Assembly (NCBI RefSeq): GCF_001753245.1
Contig: NZ_CP017415.1
Location: forward strand, 620,001 to 684,000
Length of the DNA: 64,000 bases
Direction: 5' to 3'
DNA from: Acidihalobacter yilgarnensis
GTDB taxonomy: Bacteria > Pseudomonadota > Gammaproteobacteria > DSM-5130 > Acidihalobacteraceae
The notes under the pieces are model-generated. The model searched no databases and was not told where the DNA came from. It saw nothing but the letters and a program-made list of their open reading frames with translations. A program made the translations under genes and the position numbers. The number at the start of each line of letters is the position of its first letter. Positions within the stretch are counted from its first letter, which is position 1. Below, one piece after another: positions 52,925-61,417 of the stretch.

Positions 52925-53143
52925 GGCAGGTGCTCTGTTGACAATGGAGGTCGGCGATGCTGCAGAATCTCGCTCGGCAGCACATTTAGTGCACCGCAAT
53001 GGTGCGCATGATGCCTGATCGGATCATTTTGACCGTCATACAAGCTTGGCCAGACCCAAAACAGGTGCCGAATACGGCGAAATATTGCGGAAGGATACGC
53101 CCGATTCAAGTCGCTGGCGCATCATCTCACAGGGAGCTTGTGC

Positions 53144-54598
53144 ATGGCGATTGACTGGCAGCGTTACATGGCCGAGGGGTTTTACGACGAGCTGATCGAG
53201 GCGCCGGGTAACCCACGTGATGCGGCCGCTGCGCTTTGCCGGTTTCTTGAGGGGCTTGACGATCGAGAGCTGGTCGAACATCGCACTGCGGCCGAGTTGG
53301 CGATACGTACGATGGGCATCACCTTTACCGTGTATTCGGAGGAGGATGGGTCGATCGACCGTGCCTGGCCGTTCGATGTCGTCCCGCGTGTCATCGCGCG
53401 CTCCGAATGGGAGCCGGTCGAACGGGGTCTCAAACAGCGGGTGCAGGCCCTGAACCTGTTTATAGATGATCTTTATCACCGCCAGCGCATCCTCAAGGAC
53501 GGGATTGTGCCGCGGGAGCTGATTGCCAACTCGCGTGACTTCCGCCCCCAGTGCGTCGGTATTAATCCGCCGCACGGCGTCTGGGCACATGTCTGCGGTT
53601 CGGATCTCGTGCGTGACAAGGACGGTACGGTTTACGTGTTGGAGGACAATCTGCGCGTACCTTCCGGCGTTTCCTACATGCTGGAGAACCGGCAGGTGAT
53701 GAAGCGCGTCTTCCCGGAGTTGTTCGAGGACTACAGCATTCTACCGGTGGACGACTATCCCGCCCAGCTATACGACTGTCTCGCGGCGCTTTCGCGCCGC
53801 CGCGCCAAACGGCCGGAGGTGGTGGTGCTCACCCCAGGGATATTCAACTCTGCCTATTTTGAGCATGCCTATCTGGCGCAGCAGATGGGGGCCGAACTGG
53901 TCGAAGGTTCGGATCTGCTGGTGGGAGAGGACGACTGCGTTTACATGCGTACCATTGAGGGTTTGTCGCGGGTGGATGTGATCTACCGCCGCATCGACGA
54001 TCAATTTCTCGATCCCGAGGTGTTTCGCGCGGATTCACAGCTCGGCGTGCCGGGCCTGATGCGTGCCTGGCGCAAGGGTAAGGTGGCGCTTGCCAACGCC
54101 CCGGGCTCCGGCGTGGCCGATGACAAGGTGATTTACACCTATGTGCCGGAAATCATTCGTTACTATTTGGATGAGGATCCGATTCTGCCCAACGTGCCCT
54201 CTTACCTGTGCGTGAACAAGACCGAGCGCGATTATGTGCTCGATAATCTCGACAAGCTGGTGGTCAAGCCAGCCAACGAATCCGGGGGCTACGGGATGTT
54301 GGTGGGCCCGGCCGCCAGCCGTAAGGAGCGCGAGGCCTTCGCCGATTTGATCCGCCGGCATCCGCGCAACTACATGGCTCAACCGATGTTGACGTTGTCG
54401 ACCGCTCCGACCCTGATCGACAACCATGTCGAGCCGCGACATCTCGACCTGAGGCCGTTTATCCTCTCTGGCAAGAAGACCTACGTGACGACCGGTGGCC
54501 TCACACGAGTGGCCTTGCGTAAGGGATCGATCGTGGTGAATTCCTCCCAGGGCGGTGGTAGCAAAGACACCTGGATCGTCGACACGGAGGGAAGCTGA
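53144..54598 (+). CDS. Circularly permuted ATP-grasp protein (DUF404/DUF407)
   Basis: A 484-residue protein. RNPPHGVWAHV-like sequence GINPPHGVWAHVCGSD, YVLEDNLRVPSGVSYMLENR, KLVVKPANESGGYGMLVGP and AQPMLTLSTAPTLIDNHVEPRHLDLRPFIL are the landmarks of the circularly permuted ATP-grasp ligases. These are predicted to join amino acids or peptides by acyl phosphate chemistry. ATG at 53144 has AGGGAG seven bases upstream. The gene is the first of three with short gaps, and the alpha-E gene starts 2 bases after its stop, so coexpression is nearly certain. Confidence 0.92.
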   Translation: MAIDWQRYMAEGFYDELIEAPGNPRDAAAALCRFLEGLDDRELVEHRTAAELAIRTMGITFTVYSEEDGSIDRAWPFDVVPRVIARSEWEPVERGLKQRVQALNLFIDDLYHRQRILKDGIVPRELIANSRDFRPQCVGINPPHGVWAHVCGSDLVRDKDGTVYVLEDNLRVPSGVSYMLENRQVMKRVFPELFEDYSILPVDDYPAQLYDCLAALSRRRAKRPEVVVLTPGIFNSAYFEHAYLAQQMGAELVEGSDLLVGEDDCVYMRTIEGLSRVDVIYRRIDDQFLDPEVFRADSQLGVPGLMRAWRKGKVALANAPGSGVADDKVIYTYVPEIIRYYLDEDPILPNVPSYLCVNKTERDYVLDNLDKLVVKPANESGGYGMLVGPAASRKEREAFADLIRRHPRNYMAQPMLTLSTAPTLIDNHVEPRHLDLRPFILSGKKTYVTTGGLTRVALRKGSIVVNSSQGGGSKDTWIVDTEGS

Positions 54599-54600
54599 GC

Positions 54601-55599
54601 ATGCTGTCGCGGGTTGCCGAACGGATTTACTGGTTGGGGCGTTATCTGGAGCGCGGCGAGAATACCGCGCGGTTGGTCAACGTCAATACGCTGTTGTTGC
54701 TGGATCTGCCAAGACGGGTACCGCTGGGATGGCAGCCGTTGATCGACATCACCGGTAATGCCGAGCTGTTTGCCGAACATTTGAGCGAAACATCGGAACG
54801 CAACGTGGTGCGTTTTCTGGTCGCGGACGAAAAAAATCCGGGGTCGCTGCTGAGTTCGCTGCATTCCGCGCGCGAAAATGCCCGTACCATCCGCGATGCC
54901 CTGCCACGTGAAGGTTGGGAGCGGATCAACGACTTGTATCTGCAAGCCAAGGCAGAGCTGCCTTCAGGGCTTGCACGTAGCCGCCGCTACGACAAACTGG
55001 TGGGGGTGATTGCGGCCTGCCAACAGGTTACTGGCCTGCTGGCAGGCGCCATGCTGCACGACGAGGGTTACGACTTCCTGCGCATCGGCCGTAACCTGGA
55101 GCGTGCAGACATGACTACGCGCATCGTCGACGTGCGTACCGCGCCGGCGCACCCGGATATACAGGGTGTGGAACTTGAGCCCTTTCGACATGCCCAGTGG
55201 CTCTCTCTGTTGCGCTCGATTTCGGCATATCAGGCCTATTGGCTGAAGGTACAGGCGCCGGTACGCCGGCGCGAAGTGCTTGAGTTTCTGTTCAAGGAGC
55301 GGCAGTTTCCGCGCTCGATCCTGCATGGGATCGGCGAGGTTGCGACGGCGATCGGGCATCTGCCGCGTAGTGAGGCGCTGACCGCCGAGGTTAATGCGCT
55401 GGCGTTGCGGATCGAGAAACGTCGGGTTGGGCGCATGGATGACGACGCGGTGCATGCCTTTGTTGATCGCTTGCAGCTCAACCTCGCGCGTCTTCACAAG
55501 GCCATCGCCACCAATTATTTCCAGATCGGTGCCGTCGAGCAACGTCCGCGTCGCCCTCGTAGTCGCAAGAAGCCTGTGGAGACCGTTGCGCAGAACTGA
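54601..55599 (+). CDS. Alpha-E domain protein (DUF403)
   Basis: A 332-residue, almost all-helical protein. MLSRVAERIYWLGRYLERGENTARLV is the family start, and HDEGYDFLRIGRNLERADMTTRIVDVR is the second repeated motif. The E-R-x-x-N/D-T-x-R pattern at both places gives the name alpha-E. The family always occurs with the circularly permuted ATP-grasp protein and is predicted to be its partner, possibly a carrier or second ligase subunit. Its basic C-terminal end (RRPRSRKKP) is short. It begins 2 bases after the ATP-grasp stop. Confidence 0.92.
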   Translation: MLSRVAERIYWLGRYLERGENTARLVNVNTLLLLDLPRRVPLGWQPLIDITGNAELFAEHLSETSERNVVRFLVADEKNPGSLLSSLHSARENARTIRDALPREGWERINDLYLQAKAELPSGLARSRRYDKLVGVIAACQQVTGLLAGAMLHDEGYDFLRIGRNLERADMTTRIVDVRTAPAHPDIQGVELEPFRHAQWLSLLRSISAYQAYWLKVQAPVRRREVLEFLFKERQFPRSILHGIGEVATAIGHLPRSEALTAEVNALALRIEKRRVGRMDDDAVHAFVDRLQLNLARLHKAIATNYFQIGAVEQRPRRPRSRKKPVETVAQN

Positions 55600-55650
55600 A
55601 CCGCCATCCGGCGCTACCATACGCATCAGCGATTGAAGGAGTGTCAACCG

Positions 55651-58600
55651 ATGGCCATACGCGTCGCGATTCATCACCATACCGAATACCATTACGATCG
55701 CCTGGTTGCCCTCACGCCGCAGTTGATTCGGTTACGGCCTGCGCCACATACGCGCACCCCGGTTTTGAGCTATTCGCTCAAGCTCGATCCGGCGGAACAC
55801 TTCATCAATTGGCAGCAGGATCCCTTCGGTAATTTCCAGGCAAGACTGGTTTTTCCGCAGAAAACCCGGCGTCTCGCAATCACGGTAGAGCTGGTCGCCG
55901 AGATGACGGTGATCAATCCCTTCGATTTCTTTCTCGAGGCCTATGCTGAACACTGGCCGTTCGAGTATGCCCCCGATCTTGCCAAGGCGTTGATTCCTTA
56001 TCGGGAATTGTCCGAGTCCGGTCCCTTGCTGCACGAATGGCTGTTGGGCGTGTCCCGCGAGGCGGTTCCCACGGCGGATTTTCTCGTCGCCATTAACCAG
56101 CGGTTGCAGCGCGATATCGGCTATCTCGTACGCATGGAACCGGGCGTGCAATCCTGCGAAGAGACGTTGGATCTGCGCAGTGGTTCCTGCCGGGATTCGG
56201 CGTGGCTGCTGGTGCAGATATTGCGACATCTTGGCTTGGCTGCGCGCTTCGTGTCGGGTTATCTCGTGCAGCTCACGGCCGACGTCAAGGCATTGGATGG
56301 CCCTGCGGGCCCTGCACAGGATTTCACCGATCTGCACGCCTGGGCCGAGGTCTATGTTCCTGGCGCTGGCTGGATAGGCCTGGACCCGACCTCCGGGTTA
56401 TTCGCGGGCGAGGGGCATATCCCGCTTGCCTGCACCCCGTCACCCGAGGACGCGGCACCATTGACGGGGTCGACCGAGCCCTGCAAGACCGAATTCACCT
56501 ATCGCAACGAAGTCACTCGAATTCATGAAGATTCTCGGGTGACGCGTCCGTATACCGAAGCGCAGTGGGCGGAGGTGATGAACCTAGGGCGGGCAGTGGA
56601 CGCCGACCTCGAGCGCGGCGATGTGCGCTTGACCATGGGCGGCGAGCCCACCTTCGTGTCGGTGGACGACATGGACGATCCGCAGTGGAATACCGCAGCC
56701 TTGGGCGATGACAAGCGCCGCTTGGCCGACGACTTGTTCAGGCGTTTGCAGGCGCGTTTCGCCCCCGGCGCCTTGCTGCACCGCGGGCAGGGCAAATGGT
56801 ATCCGGGCGAACCCCTGCCGCGTTGGGCGCTGACCTGCGTTTGGCGCCGCGATGGTGAACCGGTATGGCGTGAGCCGCGTTGGTTGGCTGATGAAGGGGA
56901 AGCCGGAACGGCAGATCTCGCGCAGGCGGAGCGTTTCGCCATCCACTTGGCAGAGCGTCTTGATCTTGACGGGAGCTATGTGAGTGCCGGCTATGAGGAT
57001 GCCTATCACTATTTGCATGCCGAGCAGTGCCTTCCAGACAACATCGACCCGCTTAACGTCGAGCTGGATGATCCACTTGCGCGCCAGCGTCTTGCTCGGG
57101 TGCTCTCGCGCGGCCTGCACCAACCTGTGGGATATGTTCTGCCGGTGCGTTGGGATGAACCTGAGGGGCGCTGGCGTTCCTCGCACTGGCGCTTCCGCGC
57201 CGGGGCGATGTATCTACTGCCGGGCGACTCGCCGATGGGTTTCCGGCTGCCGCTGGATGCGTTGCCCTGGGTTGAACCCACACGCCGTGCGCTGCCGACC
57301 ACGCGCGATCCCTTTGAGCCGCGCACGGCATTGAAGGTATCGATAGGTGAGGTGGCGCGGCGCTATGCCCGCGTGGAGAGTGAGGGCGAAGCACCGGCGG
57401 CCGAACCTGTGGATGCCGATGAGTGGGCGGCAGGTGAGATGCCGGTGGCGCATACGGCGCTGTGCGTCGAGGTCCGCGAATCGAGATTGTGCGTGTTCCT
57501 ACCACCGGTCAGTCATGCCGAGCACTTCCTCGCGCTGGTGACGGCGGTCGAGGACGTGGCGGCAAAGCTCGGCCAGGCAGTCATCGTGGAGGGGTATGAG
57601 CCCCCGGAGGACCCGCGTCTGACGCGCTTCAAGCTGACTCCGGACCCCGGCGTGATTGAGGTCAATGTGCAACCGACCGCAAGCTGGGATGCGTTGGTGG
57701 AATTGACCACCACGCTTTACGAGGAGGCATTCCAGACGCGCCTAGGCACGGAGAAATTCATGCTCGACGGCCGTCATACCGGGACGGGCGGTGGCAACCA
57801 CGTGACCCTCGGTGGATTGACGCCGGCGGATAGTCCGATCCTCCGCCGGCCGCAGCTGCTACGCAGCCTGCTCGTGTATTGGCAGCATCATCCGGCTCTG
57901 TCGTATCTGTTTTCGGGATTGTTCATCGGCCCAACCAGTCAGGCGCCACGCATTGATGAGGCGCGCGACGACAGCCTGTACGAGCTGGAGATTGCTCTGC
58001 AGCAGCTGCCGCCCGGCGAAACCCCCGCACCTTGGCTGGTGGACCGCTTGCTGCGCAATCTGTTGACCGATATCACGGGCAACACCCACCGCGCGGAATT
58101 TTGTATCGATAAACTGTTTTCCCCGCAAGGCCCCGCTGGGCGCTTGGGCCTACTGGAATTTCGCGGCTTCGAGATGCCGCCGCACCCACGCATGAGCGCG
58201 GTGCAGATGCTGCTGCTCAGGGTCTTGGTAGCACGTTTCTGGAATCAGCCCTATCTGCATCGTCCGGTGCGCTGGGGCACCGGACTGCACGACCGTTTCA
58301 TGCTCCCACACTTCGTATGGGCCGACTTGCAGTCGGTGGTCGAGGATCTGCAGCGCTGGGGTTATGCCTTTGACCTGCAGTGGTTTGCGCCATTCCTCGA
58401 ATTTCGCTTCCCGCATTACGGCACGGTGCACTGGAATGGCATCGGCATGGAGTTGCGCGCCGCCCTGGAGCCTTGGCATGTGCTGGGCGAGGAGGTCACG
58501 GCTATGGGTACCGCGCGTTACGTGGATTCGTCAGTCGAGCGCGTGCAGCTACGCGTCAGCGGACTGCCGGAAGGACGTTACCGGGTGGTCTGTAACGGTC

Positions 58601-58953
58601 GCCACGTGCCCTTGACGCCGACCGGCACCGCCGGCGAATACGTCGCCGGCGTGCGCTTCAAGGCCTGGCAGCCGCCTTCAGGGTTACACCCGACAATCCC
58701 GCGTCAGGGGCCGCTGGTGTTCGACCTAATCGATTGCTTCAACGCACATGCCGTGGCTGGTTGTACCTACCACGTAGCCCATCCTGGCGGGCGCAACTAC
58801 GAGGGGTATCCGGTGAATGCCAACGAGGCGGAGGCACGCCGCATCGCACGCTTCCGGGCCGAGGGTCATACGCCGGGGGTCGGCGTGCCACCGCCCGAGG
58901 AACCCAACCCCTATCTGCCGACCACGCTGGATCTGCGCTACCGCCCCGCCTGA
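55651..58953 (+). CDS. Transglutaminase-like protein with DUF2126 domain
   Basis: An 1100-residue protein. Residues about 1-290 are a bacterial transglutaminase module: N-terminal HHHTEYHYDRLVALTPQLIRLRP, then the catalytic Cys in RSGSCRDSAWLL, His in DLHAWAEVYVP and Asp in DPTSGLFAGEGHIP. The remaining 800 residues are DUF2126, opening with LTMGGEPTFVSVDDMDDPQWN and including a second domain around TGGGNHVTLGG that resembles an ATP-grasp or glutamine synthetase fold. Such fusions accompany alpha-E and ATP-grasp genes. The likely role is forming or cleaving amide bonds on a peptide substrate. ATG at 55651 has GAAGGAG upstream. Confidence 0.92.
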   Translation: MAIRVAIHHHTEYHYDRLVALTPQLIRLRPAPHTRTPVLSYSLKLDPAEHFINWQQDPFGNFQARLVFPQKTRRLAITVELVAEMTVINPFDFFLEAYAEHWPFEYAPDLAKALIPYRELSESGPLLHEWLLGVSREAVPTADFLVAINQRLQRDIGYLVRMEPGVQSCEETLDLRSGSCRDSAWLLVQILRHLGLAARFVSGYLVQLTADVKALDGPAGPAQDFTDLHAWAEVYVPGAGWIGLDPTSGLFAGEGHIPLACTPSPEDAAPLTGSTEPCKTEFTYRNEVTRIHEDSRVTRPYTEAQWAEVMNLGRAVDADLERGDVRLTMGGEPTFVSVDDMDDPQWNTAALGDDKRRLADDLFRRLQARFAPGALLHRGQGKWYPGEPLPRWALTCVWRRDGEPVWREPRWLADEGEAGTADLAQAERFAIHLAERLDLDGSYVSAGYEDAYHYLHAEQCLPDNIDPLNVELDDPLARQRLARVLSRGLHQPVGYVLPVRWDEPEGRWRSSHWRFRAGAMYLLPGDSPMGFRLPLDALPWVEPTRRALPTTRDPFEPRTALKVSIGEVARRYARVESEGEAPAAEPVDADEWAAGEMPVAHTALCVEVRESRLCVFLPPVSHAEHFLALVTAVEDVAAKLGQAVIVEGYEPPEDPRLTRFKLTPDPGVIEVNVQPTASWDALVELTTTLYEEAFQTRLGTEKFMLDGRHTGTGGGNHVTLGGLTPADSPILRRPQLLRSLLVYWQHHPALSYLFSGLFIGPTSQAPRIDEARDDSLYELEIALQQLPPGETPAPWLVDRLLRNLLTDITGNTHRAEFCIDKLFSPQGPAGRLGLLEFRGFEMPPHPRMSAVQMLLLRVLVARFWNQPYLHRPVRWGTGLHDRFMLPHFVWADLQSVVEDLQRWGYAFDLQWFAPFLEFRFPHYGTVHWNGIGMELRAALEPWHVLGEEVTAMGTARYVDSSVERVQLRVSGLPEGRYRVVCNGRHVPLTPTGTAGEYVAGVRFKAWQPPSGLHPTIPRQGPLVFDLIDCFNAHAVAGCTYHVAHPGGRNYEGYPVNANEAEARRIARFRAEGHTPGVGVPPPEEPNPYLPTTLDLRYRPA

Positions 58954-58967
58954 AGCTGGGGTTTGGC

Positions 58968-59396
58968 TCAGTCGTCGTCTTCGTCCCAATCGTCGTCTTC
59001 GTCTTCGTCCTCGTCTTCCTCTGCATCTGAGTCAGGGTCGTCGACGACGGTGACGAATTCGTCCACCAGCGAATCTTCCGATGGCTCGTCAGGCGCGGTT
59101 TTGACCGCTGTCGTACTGCGTTCAGCGATGGTCTGCGCGCGACTGGTGCGGGGGCGGAACTCCTTGCGCGCCTCATTGAATGCGGCCTTCAGCGCGCCTA
59201 CGTTGGTTTCGCCCTCTTCGAGCTCGCGCAGCTTGGCGTCGACGATCTCACGCTTGTATTCGAGGAAGGTATTACGCGTTTGGTTGAAGAGGTAGATGGT
59301 GTCCGGCTTGCCCGTGTTCAGGCGCTGATCGAGCACCACGGGCGTGCTTTTGCTACCTGCCTCCAAGTAACCGCACCATATAGGATTTTCGCTCAT
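58968..59396 (-). CDS. Acidic-tailed protein of unknown function
   Basis: A 142-residue protein. Residues 1-85 look like a folded or helical domain (NPIWCGYLEAGSKSTPVVLD, YLFNQTRNTFLEYKREIVDAK) with one cysteine. From residue 110 on, the chain is almost only Asp and Glu with Ser, ending EDEDEDEDDDWDEDDD; the DNA is a degenerate repeat of GAN-type codons. I do not recognise a named family. The acidic C-terminus is rare for a small protein, and it converges on the transglutaminase/DUF2126 gene 14 bases away. That makes it a candidate substrate or partner, which is speculation. Confidence 0.7.
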   Translation of the reverse strand: MSENPIWCGYLEAGSKSTPVVLDQRLNTGKPDTIYLFNQTRNTFLEYKREIVDAKLRELEEGETNVGALKAAFNEARKEFRPRTSRAQTIAERSTTAVKTAPDEPSEDSLVDEFVTVVDDPDSDAEEDEDEDEDDDWDEDDD

Positions 59397-59739
59397 AGAT
59401 TTGACAGCCTACCGGTTGACCGCTGGGAAAGTAGCGACCGTCGGGTGGGTCTGGCGGCGGAGATATCCGCATGCCGGCGATGCGCGATGGTGGGTTTCCC
59501 GGCATCCGCTGATCAGCGACGGAAACGCCTTCCATTGCGCCCGTGACCTGCCGGACGTGTCTCGCGCCGCATAATAATCATTGCAGCGCCGGTGTCCATA
59601 TTTTTGTGCGAGATATTTTCGTCAAATAGGCCACCGCGAAGGCGATCGCAAGCGAACCGGGCAGGTGTGTCATATGCTCTAGTCATGGTTTCGGGCTTCT
59701 TGCCCGACGCACCTCAGTAAAAAGGAATGCCAGCCAGTC
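59397..59739. other. Spacer upstream of the PAS-GGDEF gene, no gene seen
   Basis: About 340 bases without a supported coding frame. Inside is a small hairpin, TCGGGC (59691-59696) with GCCCGA (59702-59707), 33 bases ahead of the next start codon and not followed by a T-run. An AT-richer patch at 59565-59635 could carry promoters for the acidic protein (minus) and the cyclase (plus). No specific element is identified. Confidence 0.45.
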
Positions 59740-61353
59740 ATGACGCGGCAGGTCACGGGACATCCACCGGATAGAGATCGCTGTGCATCCGAGGCGAACT
59801 CGGTCTATACCCTGATCGGCGGTTTCGCCGATGCCCATCTAGAGGCGGACTTCAGGCGCACCCATCTCGGGTGGTTTAACGGTCGCCTGATCACGGCCGG
59901 CTTGCTGGGCGGGATTCTTTACTGCGTCGCGCTGTCCTACGACCACGCGGTGCTGGGCAACTCGCGGGCTTTTCAGTTCTTGCTGGCCGATCGCCTGACA
60001 GTGCTGATCTCGGGCCTTTGGCTCGCGCTCCATGCGTACCGGAACGGCAGGCGTCAGCTCAGTTTGCCGGTCTTCAGCATGCTCGTTTTTGAGCTGATCC
60101 TGGCATCGGGTTTTCTGGGCGTGGTGTTTCTGCACGGTGGTAGCATCGTCTTCCACACGATGAGCATGTTGGCGATCGTCACCGTGTTCTATATTTTCCT
60201 GCCCAACCTATCCACGGGTCAGCTTCTCATCCCTTGGTTGTTTAGCCTGGCCTTCCTGGTCATTTTCCGACTCGTATTCGAAGCAACCTCGATTGAATTG
60301 ACTATCCCGGCCCTGCTATTGCTGCTGAGCAATCTGTTGGGCACCTTCTTTGTCCGTCTGATCAATCGCGGGCAGCGCAGCGAATATGCAACTGTGCAGG
60401 CATTGCAGTTGCTCAATGCGGAATTGCGGCAGGAAATCGCTGATCGCAAGCTCATTGAGGATCGTTTGCGAGCGAGCGAGGACAATCTGCAGCATTTGTT
60501 CGATGTCGCGCCGGTGCCGCTGGTGCTGACCCGAGATCGAGACGGTGCGATTCTGCGCCTTAACCGCGCGGCTTCCTTGCTGCTGCGTGTCGAGGCCGGT
60601 CAGGCCGCGAATCTACGCACGCCGGATTTTTACGTCGATCTGCGCGAGCGTGAGGACGTTATTACCCGGCTGCGTACACAGGGACTGGTCGAGGGCGCGG
60701 ACGTGCATCTACGCACGAACGACGGCAAGCCGATTGAAACCTTGTTGACGGCGGTGCGTACCGAATTCGATGGCGAAACTGTGTATTTCGTCGGGTTGGT
60801 GGATATCAGCGAGCGCAAGCGTATCGAGCGCGAATTGCAGCGACTCGCCAGTACGGATGCGTTGACGGGTCTGCATAACCGTCGCAGTTTCTTTGAGCTG
60901 GCCGAACGTGAAATCAGGCGGGCTCGGCGTAAGCACGCGCCACTGTGTCTGTTGTTGCTGGATGTCGACGAATTCAAACAGATCAACGACCGTTTCGGTC
61001 ACGCGGTGGGCGATAACGCGCTAAACTCGGTCGTTCGCGCGATCAGCGCTTGCCTGCGCGAATATGATATCCCGGCGCGTATCGGTGGCGAGGAGTTCGC
61101 CATCCTGCTGCCTGAAGTGGCGCTCGAGGCTGGGATCGAGGCTGCAGAACGCCTGCGTGAGGCCGTAGCCGCCGCATCGGTAGTAACGCCAGGGGGACCG
61201 ATTACTCTGACCGTGAGCATCGGCGTAGCAGTCGTTGATGGGGATGCCGGGACCATTGATCGTGCCCTCAGTCAGGCAGACGGGGCGCTTTACGAGGCCA
61301 AGCGCGCTGGGCGTAACCGCGTGGCTCAGGCCGGCGACGAGAGGCTGAATTAG
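59740..61353 (+). CDS. Membrane PAS-GGDEF diguanylate cyclase
   Basis: A 537-residue protein. A 7TM-like membrane region (residues about 45-215: LITAGLLGGILYCVALSYDH, VFSMLVFELILASGFLGVVF, IPALLLLLSNLLGTFF) leads through a short coiled linker (LRQEIADRKLIEDRLRASEDN) to a PAS domain (about 245-365) and a GGDEF domain with GGEEF at 449-453. The active site is complete, so c-di-GMP synthesis is expected. The membrane part resembles MASE-type sensor domains but is not assigned to one. ATG at 59740. It is the first gene of a pair with the kinase-HDOD gene 64 bases downstream. Confidence 0.88.
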   Translation: MTRQVTGHPPDRDRCASEANSVYTLIGGFADAHLEADFRRTHLGWFNGRLITAGLLGGILYCVALSYDHAVLGNSRAFQFLLADRLTVLISGLWLALHAYRNGRRQLSLPVFSMLVFELILASGFLGVVFLHGGSIVFHTMSMLAIVTVFYIFLPNLSTGQLLIPWLFSLAFLVIFRLVFEATSIELTIPALLLLLSNLLGTFFVRLINRGQRSEYATVQALQLLNAELRQEIADRKLIEDRLRASEDNLQHLFDVAPVPLVLTRDRDGAILRLNRAASLLLRVEAGQAANLRTPDFYVDLREREDVITRLRTQGLVEGADVHLRTNDGKPIETLLTAVRTEFDGETVYFVGLVDISERKRIERELQRLASTDALTGLHNRRSFFELAEREIRRARRKHAPLCLLLLDVDEFKQINDRFGHAVGDNALNSVVRAISACLREYDIPARIGGEEFAILLPEVALEAGIEAAERLREAVAAASVVTPGGPITLTVSIGVAVVDGDAGTIDRALSQADGALYEAKRAGRNRVAQAGDERLN

Positions 61354-61417
61354 GCGCATAACCAAGTGAATGCGTCATCGGATGGGGTAGGCAGCCCCTC
61401 GGCTCGAAACAATCCCG

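Noticed and set aside
58976-59040. Tandem repeat or CRISPR-like array
   Set aside because: It is a degenerate run of Asp/Glu codons at the end of a reading frame, with no regular repeat-spacer structure.
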